A DNA stretch of 64,000 bases from Utricularia gibba (GCA_002189035.1 NEEC01000016.1:2503001-2567000); one strand, 5' to 3'; positions 12,279-25,162 are shown, numbered from the stretch's first letter. Numbers and translations: made by a program. The notes: generated by a model not told the origin, from the letters alone.

Positions 12279-12520
12279 TTAGAATCTTTGCTGATTTTAC
12301 GAGATGTTCTCGTATGTTGCCTTGCTGGTGACACATTAGAATCTTTGCTGATTTTACGAGATGTTCTCGTATGTTGCCATGTCGGTGACACGTTATAATC
12401 TTTTCTGATTTTTCAAGATGTTCTAGTATGTTGCCTTGCCGGCGATCATCATAATAGCATGTGATTTTGCGAGATGTTTTCGTATGTTTCCTTGCCGGCG
12501 ATCATGAGAATAGCATGTGA
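12279..12520. repeat. 57-bp tandem repeat in copia D leader
   Basis: Units start at 12279, 12336, 12393 and about 12450, plus a partial unit. The core is ctgattttacgagatgttct. The first two units are nearly identical and later ones drift. The period is a multiple of three, which produces a chance repeated frame on the minus strand. Confidence 0.9.
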
Positions 12521-13137
12521 TGCACGAAATCTGATTATGTTGGATTGTTTTGCTGCCCTAGGATGCACGAAATTTGATTGATGATTGATGCTTTCGAGAA
12601 GCATATCTTACGTGTATATGCGCAGCATGATGATGGTTTATGTGTGAAAGTCGTGGGGCATGTTGGCCTTTGCACGAATTTTGATTATGATGATCATATT
12701 GGTGAATTATCGATGCATATGATGTTTGATAATTTATTTTTGATCAAGGCATCTAGGGTCAATTAGGATTTTCGAGCTTTATGTATGAAAATCCAAGGAA
12801 ATGATGCGTTATGAACGAAATGGCAAGGGTTGTCAAGATTCCTATCTGATAGGATATCAATATCTATAGTGCAAGTGTTGCCTATGGAAAAATCCCCTAT
12901 CAAATAATTAAGCTTATTCCTTCCACTGACATAAGGAGAACGAGAGTCATTTTTAGTGCATAGAGTTGTTGGCTACCGTCAAGCTCTCCACTACACATGA
13001 TGTGTTTGTGTTTTGTTAGTAAGGGCTGCCATCTCGAAAAAAATAGTGGGAGTATATCACATTTATTAAAGACCAGTTAGATGTGATTTAAGGAACACTA
13101 CATGATGTGTTTGCTTTCTCTTCTTCAGGTTGAAGAT

Positions 13138-13916
13138 ATGTCCTCCAGCGTGAATTTGAGATCTATTCTAGAGTCCAACAAGTTGGTTGGCTCGAATTTT
13201 ACTGATTGGCACCGCAATTTGAGAATTGTTCTCAAGGCAAAGAAGATTGCTTACATCCTTGAGCAAGATGTTCCTGCACAACCCAGGGCTAATGCAGCTG
13301 AAGATGTTCGGTGTGCATATCAGAAGTATCTAGATGATGCTGAGCTTGTCTCCTGTATCATGCTTGCTTCGATGGCCCCTGATCTCCAAAAACAGCATGA
13401 GGCGATGACTTGCCAACAGATGATAACACACCTCAAGGATCTGTTTGGTGAGCACTCACGACTTGAAAGGTTCAAGACATCAAAGTTGTTGTTCAATTGT
13501 CGCTTGGCAGAAGGACGTTCTGCTGCTGATCATGCGACATTGATGTTGAGTTACATTGAGAAGTTGTCCACTCTTGGTTTTATGTTGGATAAAGACTTGA
13601 GTATTGACTTAATCCTTACCTCACTACCTATAGCTACTCATAGTTTGTGATGAACTATCAGATGAACAAGATGGATCAAACTATTCCTGAATTGATTAAG
13701 TTTCTCAAGTCTATTGAGACAACTATCACAAAGGAACAAAAGAATGTCATGCTTGTTTCTTCAAGGAAAAAGGTTTCCAAGAAGAAGAGTCAAGACAAGA
13801 AACTCAAAGCTAAAAGTGAGATCAAAAAGAAGAAGCCTATTGAAAAACGGGCTAAGGGTGAATGCTTTCATTGCGGGAAATCTGGTCATTGAAAGAGAAA
13901 CTGCAAAGCCTATTTA
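13138..13916 (+). pseudogene. Copia D gag, broken
   Basis: Capsid protein relic. The likely start is the ATG at 13138 (MSSSVNLRSILESNKLVG), followed by FTDWHRNLRIVLKAKK, typical of copia gag (UBN2-like domain). The first frame ends at 13648-13650. A frame from 13647 carries a lysine-rich stretch and a zinc knuckle CFHCGKSGH that is cut by a TGA at 13890-13892 before its last cysteine. Confidence 0.9.
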
Positions 13917-13967
13917 GAGTCAATCAAGGGCAAGAAGCAGAATGAGAATTCAGCTTCAGGTATACAC

Positions 13968-15674
13968 ATGATTGAGATTAACACTACTATCAAGAATGGT
14001 TCTTGGGTGTTAGATTCTGGTTGTGGTGCTCACATTTGCACTAACATGCAGGACCTAATGAGTAGTAGAATCTTGAAGAAAGGCGATATTCACCTAAGAG
14101 TTGGGAATGGTGCACGAGTTGCTGCCATGGTAGTTGGGACTTGCCACATCGCCCTACCTTCTAGATTATCTCTTAAATTAGATTCTGTTTATTGTGTTCC
14201 CTCATTGTCTAAGAACATCGTCTCTATTTCTTGTTTGGACAAGATTGGTTTCGAGTTTTCTATAAAGAACAATTAATGTTCCATACGACGAGGGAATGTG
14301 CAGTATGGTACTGCTACGATAGTAAACGGAATATATGTTTTGGATCAGCATGATTCGGAATAGATTAACATGTGCATAAAAAGGCCAAGGATTGACAATG
14401 TCTTGAATTCTTACCTCTGGCATTGTCGTTTAGGCCATATAAACAAGAAGCATGTTGAGTACTTATATCGATTGGGATATTTGGACTCAGAAGATTTTGA
14501 ATCTTATGAAACATGCGAATCTTGTTTATTGGGCAAAATGACAAAGCAACCTTTTCTAGGAAAAGGAGCAAGAGCTGAAAACTTATTGGATGTAATACAT
14601 TCTGATGTATGTGGTCCAATGAGCATCACTGCTAGAGGGGGTTTCTCGTATTTCATCACTTTTATAGATGACCATTCAAGATATGGATGCATCTACTTGA
14701 TGAAACGAAAATCTGAAGCCTTTGAAGAGTTCAAAGAATTTCGGATGGAGGTCGAGAACCAGCTTGAGCGTTCCATCAAGAAACTTCGATGAGATCGTGG
14801 TGGGGAATACTTGAGTAATGAATTCAAGAATCATCTGAAGGACAATGGTATTGTCTCAGAAAGAACTCCTCCTGATACACCTGAGCACAATAGTGTTTCT
14901 AGGAGGATAAATCGAACTTTGCTTGACATGGTTCGATCAATGATGAGTTTTGCAGAACTACCAAGGTGCATGTGGGGATATGCTTTAGAGGCAGCGGCTC
15001 ATGTTTTGAACAAAGCCCCATCGAAATCGGTTGAAACCACTCTTTATGAGATTTGGACTGGCAGAAAACCGAGTTTTTCCTATCTCAAAGCTTGGGGATG
15101 CCCTGCTTAGGTAAGAAGGTTGAAGTCAGATAAGTTGGAGAACAAATTTGACAAGTGTTTCATTCTTGGATATCCACAAGAAACCAAGGGATACTACTCC
15201 TATAATCCTCAAGAGGGAAAGGTTTTCATCTCGAGGAATGCTGTCTTTTTAGAGAAAGAGTTTCTCCTCAAAGAAGCAAGTGGGAGTCGTTTTGAACTTG
15301 AGGAGATGTTTGAGAACGAGCCAGTGACACCTATAGAGATGCCAGTGGGTGACTCAAAAGGTAATCTAGGCTCACCATCTCGAAATTGTGTCCCAGAAGC
15401 TGGTAATGTACCAGTGAGCAATCAACCTGAGCAATCTAACTTGCCAAATGTACCAAGCACGTTTTCTGTCAGAAGATCAGTTCGACAACATAACCCTATT
15501 GTGAGATATGGTTTCATTGTTGATGCCGAAGGCATGGGAGACCTCATATTAGATGAGGAACCTCGGACTTATGACGAAGCAATCAATAGTGCTAAGTCAA
15601 GTAAATGGCTTGTTGCCATGGGGGCAGAAATGGATTCCATGTATGAGAACAATGTATGGAAGAGTAATGGTTAG
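13968..15674 (+). pseudogene. Copia D protease-integrase, broken
   Basis: From 13968 the frame encodes a retropepsin-like region (WVLDSGCGAHIC, with Asp-Ser-Gly retained). It stops at 14274-14276. From 14370 come the integrase zinc-binding part (LWHCRLGHI, then CESCLLGK) and the core (HSDVCGPMS, FITFIDDHSRYG). TGA at 14790-14792 falls just before RGGEYLSNEFK, the second-Asp region. TAG at 15108-15110 follows AWGCPA. The last piece reaches 15674 at AMGAEMDSMYENNVW, the threshold of reverse transcriptase, where an inverted LTR fragment replaces the rest. Confidence 0.9.
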
Positions 15675-15834
15675 GCTCCCATTAGTAATGAGCGAAAATG
15701 TGAGCTTAAGATCAAGATAACTTTGTTGACCTCAAGTCTAAGCTTACTTGCACGGCTGTCATATTCGAGATCTTGCTACTAAAACTTGGTTAGCTTCCCA
15801 TAGTAGCATCTCGAAGATGAGTCATCCAATGAAG
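15670..15834 (-). repeat. Inverted fragment of the copia D LTR
   Basis: Starting gttaggctcccattagtaat, this is the reverse complement of about 11120-11282. It replaces the expected reverse transcriptase, which suggests rearrangement rather than a clean deletion. Confidence 0.85.
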
Positions 15835-15885
15835 GCAGATCATCTCCATTGGAGACTCACAATAACTTTCTGTAGAAGGTTTTCT

Positions 15886-15913
15886 AGGGGGGGGGGGGGG
15901 AGAAGGAGGAAGA
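15886..15913 (+). promoter_or_regulatory. Homopurine tract with 14 G
   Basis: A run of 14 G (15887-15900) followed by agaaggaggaaga. The next words, cgaacaggaacgaagctgatg, are nearly the same as those after the tract at 27851. This suggests the polypurine tract of a gypsy family whose LTR starts close by. Confidence 0.5.
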
Positions 15914-15927
15914 CGAACAGGAACGAA

Positions 15928-16700
15928 GCTGATGCTTGAAAACTATTTTTTATTTCCAAAAATTATTACTCTTAGCTAAGAATAGCTAACGACATTCCCG
16001 CTTTCTATTGAACTTTTAAGTTTCCTTCTTGTTCATTTTCTAGTTGTCGACTGAGGGATGAGTACATTGTCGATGATGTTTTCTTTTCTATTTTCATTTA
16101 TCTTAAGCATGAGTGGCTAAGTACTTAGGGGGTGACTTGGGGTGAAAGGGGGAGAAACGTGCTAATCAATCTTTAGACCTAATTAGCCATAAGTTTCGCC
16201 ACTTCCTTAACAAACCAGGATAGATCCAGGAGGGGGAAGTAGTGAAACCCAGCTTAACAACCCTAATTATAGGTAGACCAAAGATTATGGGGAAAACAAG
16301 AGTCTGGGTAGACCTAGACCTTGTAAGTTAATTGTATGATTTATGGTTTGTGTGAGCTTGTTTAGTGATAAGTAAATATCCCCTAAGAATCCCAAGGCAT
16401 CACCAATTTCATATTAGAAACCACTGAGTCCAAAGCTTGTTACTTTTCTTTACTGCATTCCATCCTTAGTCCTAGTTAAGACCAATTCGACGAACGTGAC
16501 ACTGATTTCGTGCATTGACCTTCACATGGCAAGCACCTAGCTCCTTATGTTCGACTGTAGTCCACTATGCTCATATTTTTCATATGATTTGATGTGAATT
16601 AGGTTTACAAATTTTATTTGATAGCAGAAATTACAAATTAATGACTTTGCACAAATAATTTTTTTATCAAGAATATAATGAAAAAAGAAGAAAACTCGAA
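15928..16700 (+). repeat. Gypsy LTR relic, family G, copy 1
   Basis: Shares ordered landmarks with 29229-29960 and 31122-31505: agtacattgtcgatgatgtt, aaaccaggatagatcc, ggaagtagtgaaaccca and a gggtagacctagac-type sequence. In copy 29229 the same sequence leads into a gypsy-type leader, so these are LTRs. The far end is decayed. Confidence 0.7.
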
Positions 16701-18330
16701 AAATAATTGACTTCTCACCTGAAGGAAGCCTCTAGATTGGTGCTACTATTCTGAGATGAATAGTAGATGATGGAAAGAAACTTGACTTTTTTTTAGCTCT
16801 GTGTTTATCAGATACTTGTTTAGGGTTATGACTATGACATTGTTCTTAGTTTTCATTATAAAGTGCACATTATGCTTATTTTTATGATTGGCTAAGTTTA
16901 GAAGATGTCTTAGGGTATGCGAAGGTGGATTGGGTCAAGGTTTACACTTTAATCTCAATTTCTACACATTTCCTACTTGTATTATCATGTCTTAGGTAGA
17001 CCTAAAGGGAAGACTATGCAATAGCACAACTTAGAAACTCAATTCAAAGGTAGATCAAAGAGTTGAAGCAAGCATACTAGACACTATTCTCGGGTATAAT
17101 CAAGTAGACTTAGTTCTAGTTATTTCATAGGTGAGTTGACCTATGAGTAAAATGAATTGGGAAACTAGAAGGTATGGTAGGCAAACTAAGGCAAATGACC
17201 CAAATAAATTTAGATTATTTGAACTTGTGTAAGTGTGAAGATGAGATGTAAAATTTGGAGCTTGTTTACCACTACTTGAATACTCTAAGACATCACATTT
17301 CTCTTTGTACAAAAATCCAAGGTTATTTACTTTCTACATTATTATTTGATCTGAATTACCAGTTTTCTATGTCAATATAGGTTTCACCTAAGACTAAAAG
17401 TAAAGTTATTCTGCGATCTTTTATTTAATAAAGTATATAGCAAGCATTTACTTCTTGTGATCGACCTTGAAACCTACTGTACGATTTTATGCTAAACTTG
17501 TATTTTATGAAGATTTGGAACTATAAATTATTTGATACGAAAGTTGATTTTTTTGGAAGCGATAGTAAAATTTTCATTTATCAATAATGGATACACAATA
17601 TTTAGAAATCAAGCATTTGATCTCTATTGTTTTACTGTTTGATAAAATTGATCTCCATGTACTAAACCATCGGGGGTCATTGATCACGGGATAAACTGGG
17701 AGGACCAAGGAGGATGTGCCTCACTTGATTCTTGTGCATCACCAACAAGGCACGACATTAGGTGGGACATGATAGGCATTTGGTGGCGACAAATGATAAA
17801 TGATCGGAAGAGGAGAAACTTGAGATAAAAAGATTAGGATTTAGTAATGAGAAACAGCTTTCCTATAATAGAAAAGAGTGAAATTGATTTTACCTAATTT
17901 CAAAATATTGAAAGTCAATTGTATATGATTTTCAGGTAGTTGGGATGAATAACTATACTTTCCATTTGACAACAATGAGGACTATGTAGACAATTTTCCC
18001 ATCCTTGAATTGATAGCTTGATAGGCTTTGTGTTAGCTTTATCATCCATATTTGTGAAGGGAAAAGACTTTTTATTAATGGTGGTAAATAAATTCTCAGA
18101 AATAACACAATTCATTCTTTCTTACAAAGTAATATTGCCTTCCATGCAGTTGATTTGTTATTTAGGGAGATTATGAGGCTTACGAATGCCACTTACCATT
18201 GCAAGTGAACGAAAAGTCAAGTTTTTGACAACACATATTTTTGTTGATGTTTTCGTTCATGTAATCAAGCTGATTTGTTATAAAATTAGAATTTTGTGGT
18301 ATAAGTTTCAATGTTTTGTAATTCTATTAG
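16701..18330. other. Decayed LTR-type DNA, no gene
   Basis: About 16985-17310 has gtctacc/ggtagacc words and order similar to family G and to the reverse strand of 28190-28500, so it is probably another old LTR. From 17600 to 18330 I see no recognisable gene or repeat. Confidence 0.4.
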
Positions 18331-18334
18331 AGTG

Positions 18335-18493
18335 TGTTTGGTACATGTATAAATAATACTAGGGATAAGAGGAGGTATATAAAAAGTGGATATATGACAG
18401 TATAATTTTATCCCAACCTCTCCCCTTGCATTATTTTATCCCATAGTCATAGGACAAATTATACTTAGTATAATTTATCCCACCTACCAAACA
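18335..18493. mobile_element. Candidate MITE
   Basis: The inverted words tgtttggta (18335-18343) and taccaaaca (18485-18493) bracket an AT-rich, internally symmetric stretch that contains tataaa and ttatccc words. This is typical of small non-autonomous elements. The inverted ends are only 9 bp and no target duplication is certain. Confidence 0.4.
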
Positions 18494-18499
18494 TCTTGT

Positions 18500-19490
18500 T
18501 TTTCCCTTTTAATCAACTTTTCCCTGTTAATTATATTCAATATAATTAAACTTAGTATAATTTAATCAAACCTTCCCTTTTAATGATAGTTGTCTTTTAA
18601 GTTTGGCTGCACATTTCATTCCCACCAGCCTTCACCAACATTACTACGAATCCAAGTGGAGGAAATGATCCAAGGACAAAATAAACATAGGGAACAAGCG
18701 TAGAACTTTTCATATGCAGGTTTCAAAATGGTAGCTTTACAAGCACACACATGTCATGGGAGACACCTCAAGAAAAGTAAACTATGATTGCACTCCAGCT
18801 TGTACAAGAAAAAAAGGAAGGGAAGAAGATAGCAAAAATCATTAATCTCAAGGAGAGGAGAAAAGGGAATCAAAAAAAATCAAAGAGCACATTCCTGATC
18901 AAAAGAAAAGAAGCATGACAAAAAGAGTTAAAAGAAGTTGATGGAAACATATCAACCCAATTGAAAAACTCAATCCCATTCAAGAAACATTACTTCTAAC
19001 AAGGAGCAGTATTGTGAGATCCAAATACACAATGTGATATTTTTTTCTTAGGATTTACTTACTTTCTGTTTGATTTTTGTTTTTTGAACTGCAACCATGA
19101 AAATACTCTCATTCTCATTCCGCCCAATCTTTTGTTTTCATATCAAGCATGAGATGCTAAATAAGGATGATGCCTCAAAGGGAAAAGAGGGGTGTGATCA
19201 TTTATTTCGAGTCCCAACTGACTAAGTTGGTGTATTCTTTTTTTAGAAAACTTGAAAAGATCTAAGAGGGGAAAAATTTAATACATCTAACTAAAGAAAC
19301 CTAACTTGGAGATAGGTCAAGGAGTCAGGTGATATTTAATATATTAGGTTTTTTTTTGGGTAAGGATCAATACAACTATAGAGAATTAGTCCTATATACT
19401 TTGCAAATTAGTAGATCTAAATATAGGAATATCTAGGACACTTAGGTACACTTGAGCCTTCTTTTGTTAGTTTCTCAGGAAAGTTAAGAC
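18500..19490. other. No recognisable gene
   Basis: Purine-rich and AT-rich stretches with no domain or clear repeat. Possible LTR debris near 19200-19490. Confidence 0.4.
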
Positions 19491-19499
19491 AAGAATTTG

Positions 19500-19860
19500 A
19501 GTGAGCATATGACCCCTAATACTTTGAGATATCACATTTGAGTTGTTTGAATTAGTTTTTAAGCTATTTTATCTCTTTACTATAACCTTTACCAGTGTGG
19601 TTTACCTTGTTGGTGTTAGCTATGACTTAAAATTGATCATGAAATCAGAATGTATGAACTATTACCCACAAGAACTAGGTTTCATGATATCAACCCCGAA
19701 GCAGTTTATATTATTTTTGAATTTGTAGACTCATGTGCATTATGCATTATAAATTTTATTTGATTAAAAAATTCCATTATTTCGCAATGACTCATTTTTT
19801 ATTTTCATGGAGTGGTTTTTAATTGTTGTGTGATTTTTGTTGATGCAGCCAAAAGAAATG
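19500..19860 (+). repeat. Old gypsy LTR edge
   Basis: The part around 19614-19800 (ttagctatgacttaaaattg, then tgcatta-type words and aaaaattccattatttcgca) parallels 22975-23150. Similar order and spacing suggest the end of an old LTR family. A phrase like agtggtttttaattgttgtg near 19811 also occurs after the gypsy leader at 29950. Confidence 0.5.
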
Positions 19861-20278
19861 ATGATTGAGAAAGAGGTTAAATTGAAGAGGTAACCATACA
19901 CGAAACAAAAAAGGATAGCACCAATGGAGAAAATACTGAAAAAATCAAAGGAGGTAGAAGTAGAAATGGTGAAGGAATTGGAGAATCCCTAAAATTTTTA
20001 GGAGGAAAATAAATACAAAGACTTGGACATTTGAGGGGATGTGGATGAGGAAGAGGGTGACAACACCTCTAAGTGTTTGGAGAGAGTAATAACGTATTAT
20101 ATGAAGAGGACATATTACGACAAATCGAAAATGCAGAAAATTGAAGTTGAAGAAGTCGAGAACTCATAAGATGAGATAGATATTGAGAAGGATGTAATGA
20201 AGAACAAAGAGAAATTTCAAAATATTTTTGAGTTCTAGAAGATGCATATGACCATGAAAAGAGAAGTTTCATCAGAGA

Positions 20279-20697
20279 GTGATTAACAAGGGCATTCCTT
20301 ATTTCAAGCATCACACTCGCATGCTAAACCTCACGTATTTGAGCTTCAAAGATGAAGCGCATGATTTTGATTATCCTTGGTCTGAGACAAATGCAGCAAC
20401 TTTGCTAGACAGTATATGCAAACCCCGTGATAAGAATAATCTAGTCAATCATATTCCTGCATCGTTCTCTCTGATGAGCTACTAGGTCATCCAGCAAGGG
20501 AGGAGGTGGAGGTATCCATTGAGTTATTACCATACACCCAACCAATATCTAAGGTTCTATACCTATAATGATCTGCAATCTCTGAATCCATTTACTCATC
20601 TAAAGGGTCAGGAAGATGTCATCTACAACTAAGCTAGTCGTTTCTCTAAATGTTCATACTTTATGTATAGTATCCACAAAGGCTAGGGATAACACCA
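20279..20697 (+). pseudogene. Unrecognised decayed coding relic
   Basis: One frame remains coding-like for about 139 codons: FKDEAHDFDYPWSETNAATL, then SYYHTPNQYLRFYTYNDLQS and SLNPFTHLKG. TAG at 20483-20485, TAA near 20630 and TAG at the end interrupt it. I do not recognise the protein. It sits downstream of an LTR edge, so a retroelement gag-like origin is likely but unproven. Confidence 0.35.
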
Positions 20698-22940
20698 GTA
20701 TGGGGCTTATTAAAAGCAATCAATAGTAGTGTTGCAAGTGCTAACCAGGAGAGAAGGCTTCATGGTTACCTTAGTATAGGAGGAGTGCTGACTTATGCAA
20801 TTTCTTAAGTACTGGTGGTAGAGTAGTTTGGGAAACCTTGAGAATGAAAGTTGTTTAGGAAGGAGAGTAGAGGATACAAGAAGAGAGTAAAGGGAGGTTC
20901 TTGATTTTAGCTGTAAGAAAGGGGTTACTTATGTAAAGAATAACGTAATTGAAAATGTATGCTATAATTTGCTTTAAGAAGCATCTTTTCATGCTTCTGA
21001 AACATATGTGAATACTTGCCTATATGTTTTTCTATTATTTTGGAAGAGGTTTTTCTCTGTTTGATAAACCTATCTTTCTTCTTTGTTCTTCATTGTTCTA
21101 AAAAGTCCAACACGGCAGGTTACATTGAAATCATCCGTTATTTTTGTTGTTTTGTTCGAAAATCCATTTAGAGTCTCTAAAATCCTTTTGAATTAGCATT
21201 AATAGTTTTACTTAAGGATTAGTGCCCTTTTTGGTTGTTTTCCAAACAAGTTTTACTCTTTATACATGATTCTTTCAGAAGAAGTGTAGGAAATGTTCAA
21301 GTTCCTTGTTTGTGTGCTATGTAATTATATCTTAGAAAATGGTGAGGGGTGTGGATCCACACTCCTTACTTCACTAATGTTTATTTTTTTACCAAATTAC
21401 GGTAGTATGACCATTTCATGTTTTACACTTGTTCCAAGTGTAGAGGGGAATAGCTGAAGGTTTGGTGATCAACCAAACTAAGAGTATGGCAATCCAAGCT
21501 TTGAGAGGCCTCTTAATAGGTGCAGGGTCTTTAGTTTCTCAAGATATGTATCATATGTAGGCTGGTTGTAATATGTATGCATGTTAAGGTAGCATATGGC
21601 AGTGTGTATGTAAGCTTACCTTATGTGGTTTCTCCAAGTTAAATAAGAGTTAGGTTACCTTTAGTGCTAATGTTATTAGGGACTTGCTAGTCATGTCTCA
21701 TGCCTCTTGGGACATTAGCAATGGTCATGACAAAAATTATATTGATGTTGCAAGTTTAAATATTTTCTCCATTAAAAATAATTTATAAAATGAACAAACA
21801 AAACACATTTCATTTGGAAAGAAATTAATGTAGCACAAGTCCAGGTCAATCCATTGGGAACAAAAAAATTTTAGTTGTTGGATCTATGTGTAAGTAGGAT
21901 TAAATATGGGGCTTTGTTTGGAAGTGGGTTTTGACTCTTAAGTGAAATTGATTAAATACTTCTAATGATTTATAAATCGAAAGTAAAAAAAAAAAAAAAC
22001 AAATAAATCGGCATTTTGAGCAATAAACAATGGTAATTGCACTTAATCCAAAATTAAACTGCACCTCAACATATAGAAGTTCATCTTCAGGTTGCTCAAA
22101 TGATGAAAGCATTCAAACACATTGAACAATAAAAACATGAAACAAAAATAGTGTGCAAGTTCGGGAAGTATAATGCAGAAAATATATTCACGAGAAAAGT
22201 ATAATATTTGTTCGATTCTCCAGTTTTGATGTTTTCAAAGGCCTCCCTTTTTTTTGTTCTGGTCTCAGCTTTACTTCTACATTTTAGTCCTAATTCACAT
22301 TGGAGCACCTCTTCCTTCATTTTTTCTTCCACTGCAATTGCAAAGAATGCTTTCTAAAGAGAAAATCTCTCTCAAACAGAAGATTCCTCCCTAAAACAGA
22401 AGATATCATCGGTGAAAAAAGTCTCTCAAGGTAGGAGATCTTTTCCTCGATTTATTCACATGAGTCTCATGTGCCTCCTACACTTAGTTACGTCTGTGGC
22501 AAGCTTCTTGCCTTCTTTTCTACTGGCTTTCTGTATCCTTCCTCCACACTCAGACTTATAATTTCCATTTTGCCACTGTACTCATTATAACTTTTCAGAT
22601 TAGTTAGATTATAACTAAGGCCTAAGTTCATGAAGGTGTGAATTTGGGTCTTGATAGTTTGCGTTAACCTTTTTGTATGAAATGCCCAAGTCCATGATTA
22701 ACCTTGTCTTATTTGCATTATGAAATAGCAGATTCAAGTGTGACGTGATCTAGGGAACTTAAGAAAATCAAAAAACCAAAAAATCATAAAGATTGATCCG
22801 GACACACCTAGGTTGTCTCAAGTTACTTATCATTTTTTGAGTTTTAAAATCAAAGGTCAAGTGAACATACTCTCTTGAAATTCCTGAAACATATATGCTT
22901 TCATTTTGTCAAAATTAGTGTTTATTGCATTATTTTCTCT
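20698..22940. other. No recognisable gene
   Basis: AT-rich sequence with scattered poly-A (for example 21987-22000) and short frames only. I see no domain, LTR terminus or tandem repeat. Confidence 0.4.
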
Positions 22941-23180
22941 AATTTTATATTTTTCTGTTGACCACTTGTTAGTTTGAGCTAATACTTAAAATCGATTGCG
23001 GCAACCGAAAATGCATGAATAATGACACATAAGCACCAACTTCTTGAGCTTGACCTCTAAATCACTATGCATGTTGTATTTGATTTGTATGTCCTAGGGA
23101 ATTAAGTTTTATAAAATTATTTATTCGTAAAGTCCATTATTTTACCATGACTTGAACTTTGTGTCTATCTGCCTACTGCT
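22941..23180 (+). repeat. Old gypsy LTR edge, second copy
   Basis: Parallels 19560-19800: gagctaatacttaaaatcga, a tgcatgaataatgacacata stretch, and aagtccattattttaccatg. Diverged, with unclear ends. Confidence 0.45.
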
Positions 23181-23279
23181 TCTTTATTTGATTACATTGA
23201 TGAATTTTATGTTGAAGATGTAAATGGTGTGTTGACAAAAAAAAATATGTGATAGAATTCAATGTTAGGGTGTCACAAC

Positions 23280-23500
23280 TAGGGATATCATAACGAATGA
23301 ACAGCTCGTTTTTGAATTGTGTTCAACTCGATTAAGATCATTTATTTTTGTTTGAATTGTATAAACAAACGAACACAAACAAAATCTATGTTCGATTACT
23401 TTATTGAATGAACACAAACAAAATCTATGTTCGATGATGTTCAATTTGTTCGAACACAAACAAGATCAATATTCGATGATGTTCAATTTGTTCGATTATA
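23280..23500. repeat. hAT-like end with 42-bp tandem repeats
   Basis: tagggatatcataacgaatg near 23281 looks like the start of a small hAT element (compare tagggctgtaaacgg at 30088). Inside, gaacacaaacaaaatctatg-type units recur about every 40 bp (starting near 23366, 23408 and 23451), each followed by ttcgat and a gttcaatttgttc-type tail. I could not find a right terminus. Confidence 0.5.
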
Positions 23501-23509
23501 ATACCATTT

Positions 23510-24830
23510 TTTCATTCTTAATCTCTTTATTTTTTTGTTGCATGAATGGTCACTTTTGTTCATCTAAAATATCATTCATCTTCTAATGAGTGTTTTCCGA
23601 TAGAGGTCATCGTGGTTAACTATAACTACTATTTGAGATCAATTTTCGTCTCCTTTTCTTAATGGGATTTTACCCTCTTTTTTCACTTGTTTTTGCATCC
23701 ATAAGAAATTGAAAATAGTACAGGGATGATGAAGTCTGGAAAATTTCATACAATATATCCATACATTTAAAATCTATCCAAAATAACATACAAATGATTA
23801 ACTCCGGTTGGTAAACTTAAAAATTTAACAAACATCAAGTGAGCACATTGCAAGCTACCCATAGCATCACTTGGAGGGGGTTGAATTGATCATCTAATGT
23901 GATATGTTCATTTTGATGATTTTGATTGAACTTTTTGAAAGATCTTTGGGGCTTAATTCTATATGCAAACATCTTGTGATGCAATATGTACATTTTTTGT
24001 TTCTATACATCTTTGTGGTTTGTTAAGTGTCATTTTCTAAGTATTTATTATATATTATTACGTATTAATTAGGCTTGGAGTGTTGCAGTCACATTTCGTA
24101 CTTTTCATGCAACTTTGGTAAATTGTGGGCGGAAGACTGACACTAGTCAGGACCCCTGACTTACGGCATGTCAGAGTCTACAACAATGATTGGGCACTTA
24201 TTTGCACGCATAGGAAAGCTGGTGGCATGCAAGACAGAAAAAATGATGGAAGGGGAGCAGAAGAAGTTAATGCATCCGGGGAGTAAATTAAAACGAACTT
24301 GAAACACTTTCTTTCAAACTTTTCACACTTAGAACTTTTGGTTCTTCCTCTCCACCAAGGGAGAAAGAACACTTTAGCTTTCCATTTCCTTTTCTATTTT
24401 CATGGCCATTCGTGACTTAACATTTTCAGTTTCTAGGAATAGATGAAGTTTACTTCCAAATCTTGAGCATCAATCTCAATTCTTTACTGAAATTCTTCCG
24501 AATTTCGCATATTTCACATCTTGTTGTAGTCTTTCTATAATGTCTTTCAGACACAATCCATGAGTAGAAGGTTACGCCTCAAGGCTTTTGATAAAAAGAA
24601 AAGTGAAGAGCACCATCTACAACCCTACCAGTTCGAGGGAAGTAGTGAATTGTTTGTGACCGATGTGCCACGACAATGGATAGGTAGTGACCTCGTACCT
24701 GCCATTGGTCATTGGCAATAGTTGGGCACACGTGCGAAATTTGGTTTTTTTAAGGCAATCGACGGCAATACTCTTGTCTTCTCAATTGTCCAAGAGGGAA
24801 CAACATGAGGCTATTTCCATGCTTCCTTAT
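23510..24830. other. No recognisable gene
   Basis: No supported coding region, LTR end or repeat. Short frames do not look like proteins. Confidence 0.4.
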
Positions 24831-25162
24831 CAATCAGAGTGTAAGGAAGAGTAGACTATTCATTGCTCCTATAACCAGCTATTCGGAAGGAATCAATGAA
24901 AGTCGAGGCAAGGATAGACAAACGGAGGAAACGGAGTCCATTTCCCAGGAACTGTGTCCCTTAGTCAAGGTCCATTATTTTTGTTGTATCTTTCATTTCT
25001 ATATTTCAAAAATCCCCTTTTACAAACCCGTGACAATTTGTAAAAATTTCTATAAAACACTTTTCGCAAAATTCAACTTCCTAAGATCGACACTCGTACT
25101 ATGCTTTATTGTATTTTACATATTTTCTAAATTAAAATTTGTTGAGGAAACGACATGCAACA
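24831..25162 (+). repeat. Dispersed retroelement leader segment, copy 2
   Basis: Matches 2339-2671 along its length, with shared words caatcagagtgtaagg, ataaccagctatt and actcgtactatgctt. The following sequence differs from copy 1, so this is a fragment. Nothing coding follows. Confidence 0.65.

Larger units (their letters stand above)
10758..15834 (+). mobile_element. Copia D, truncated Ty1-copia element
   Basis: A single LTR-like region is followed by a primer site, leader, gag, protease, and integrase. The frame stops at the very start of the reverse transcriptase region. From 15670 the sequence becomes an inverted piece of the same LTR (matching about 11120-11282). Reverse transcriptase, RNase H and a proper 3' LTR are absent. 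It has multiple in-frame stops and is dead. Confidence 0.85.

Noticed and set aside
12279-12520. CRISPR-like array
   Set aside because: Tandem units without unique spacers, inside a retrotransposon leader in plant DNA.
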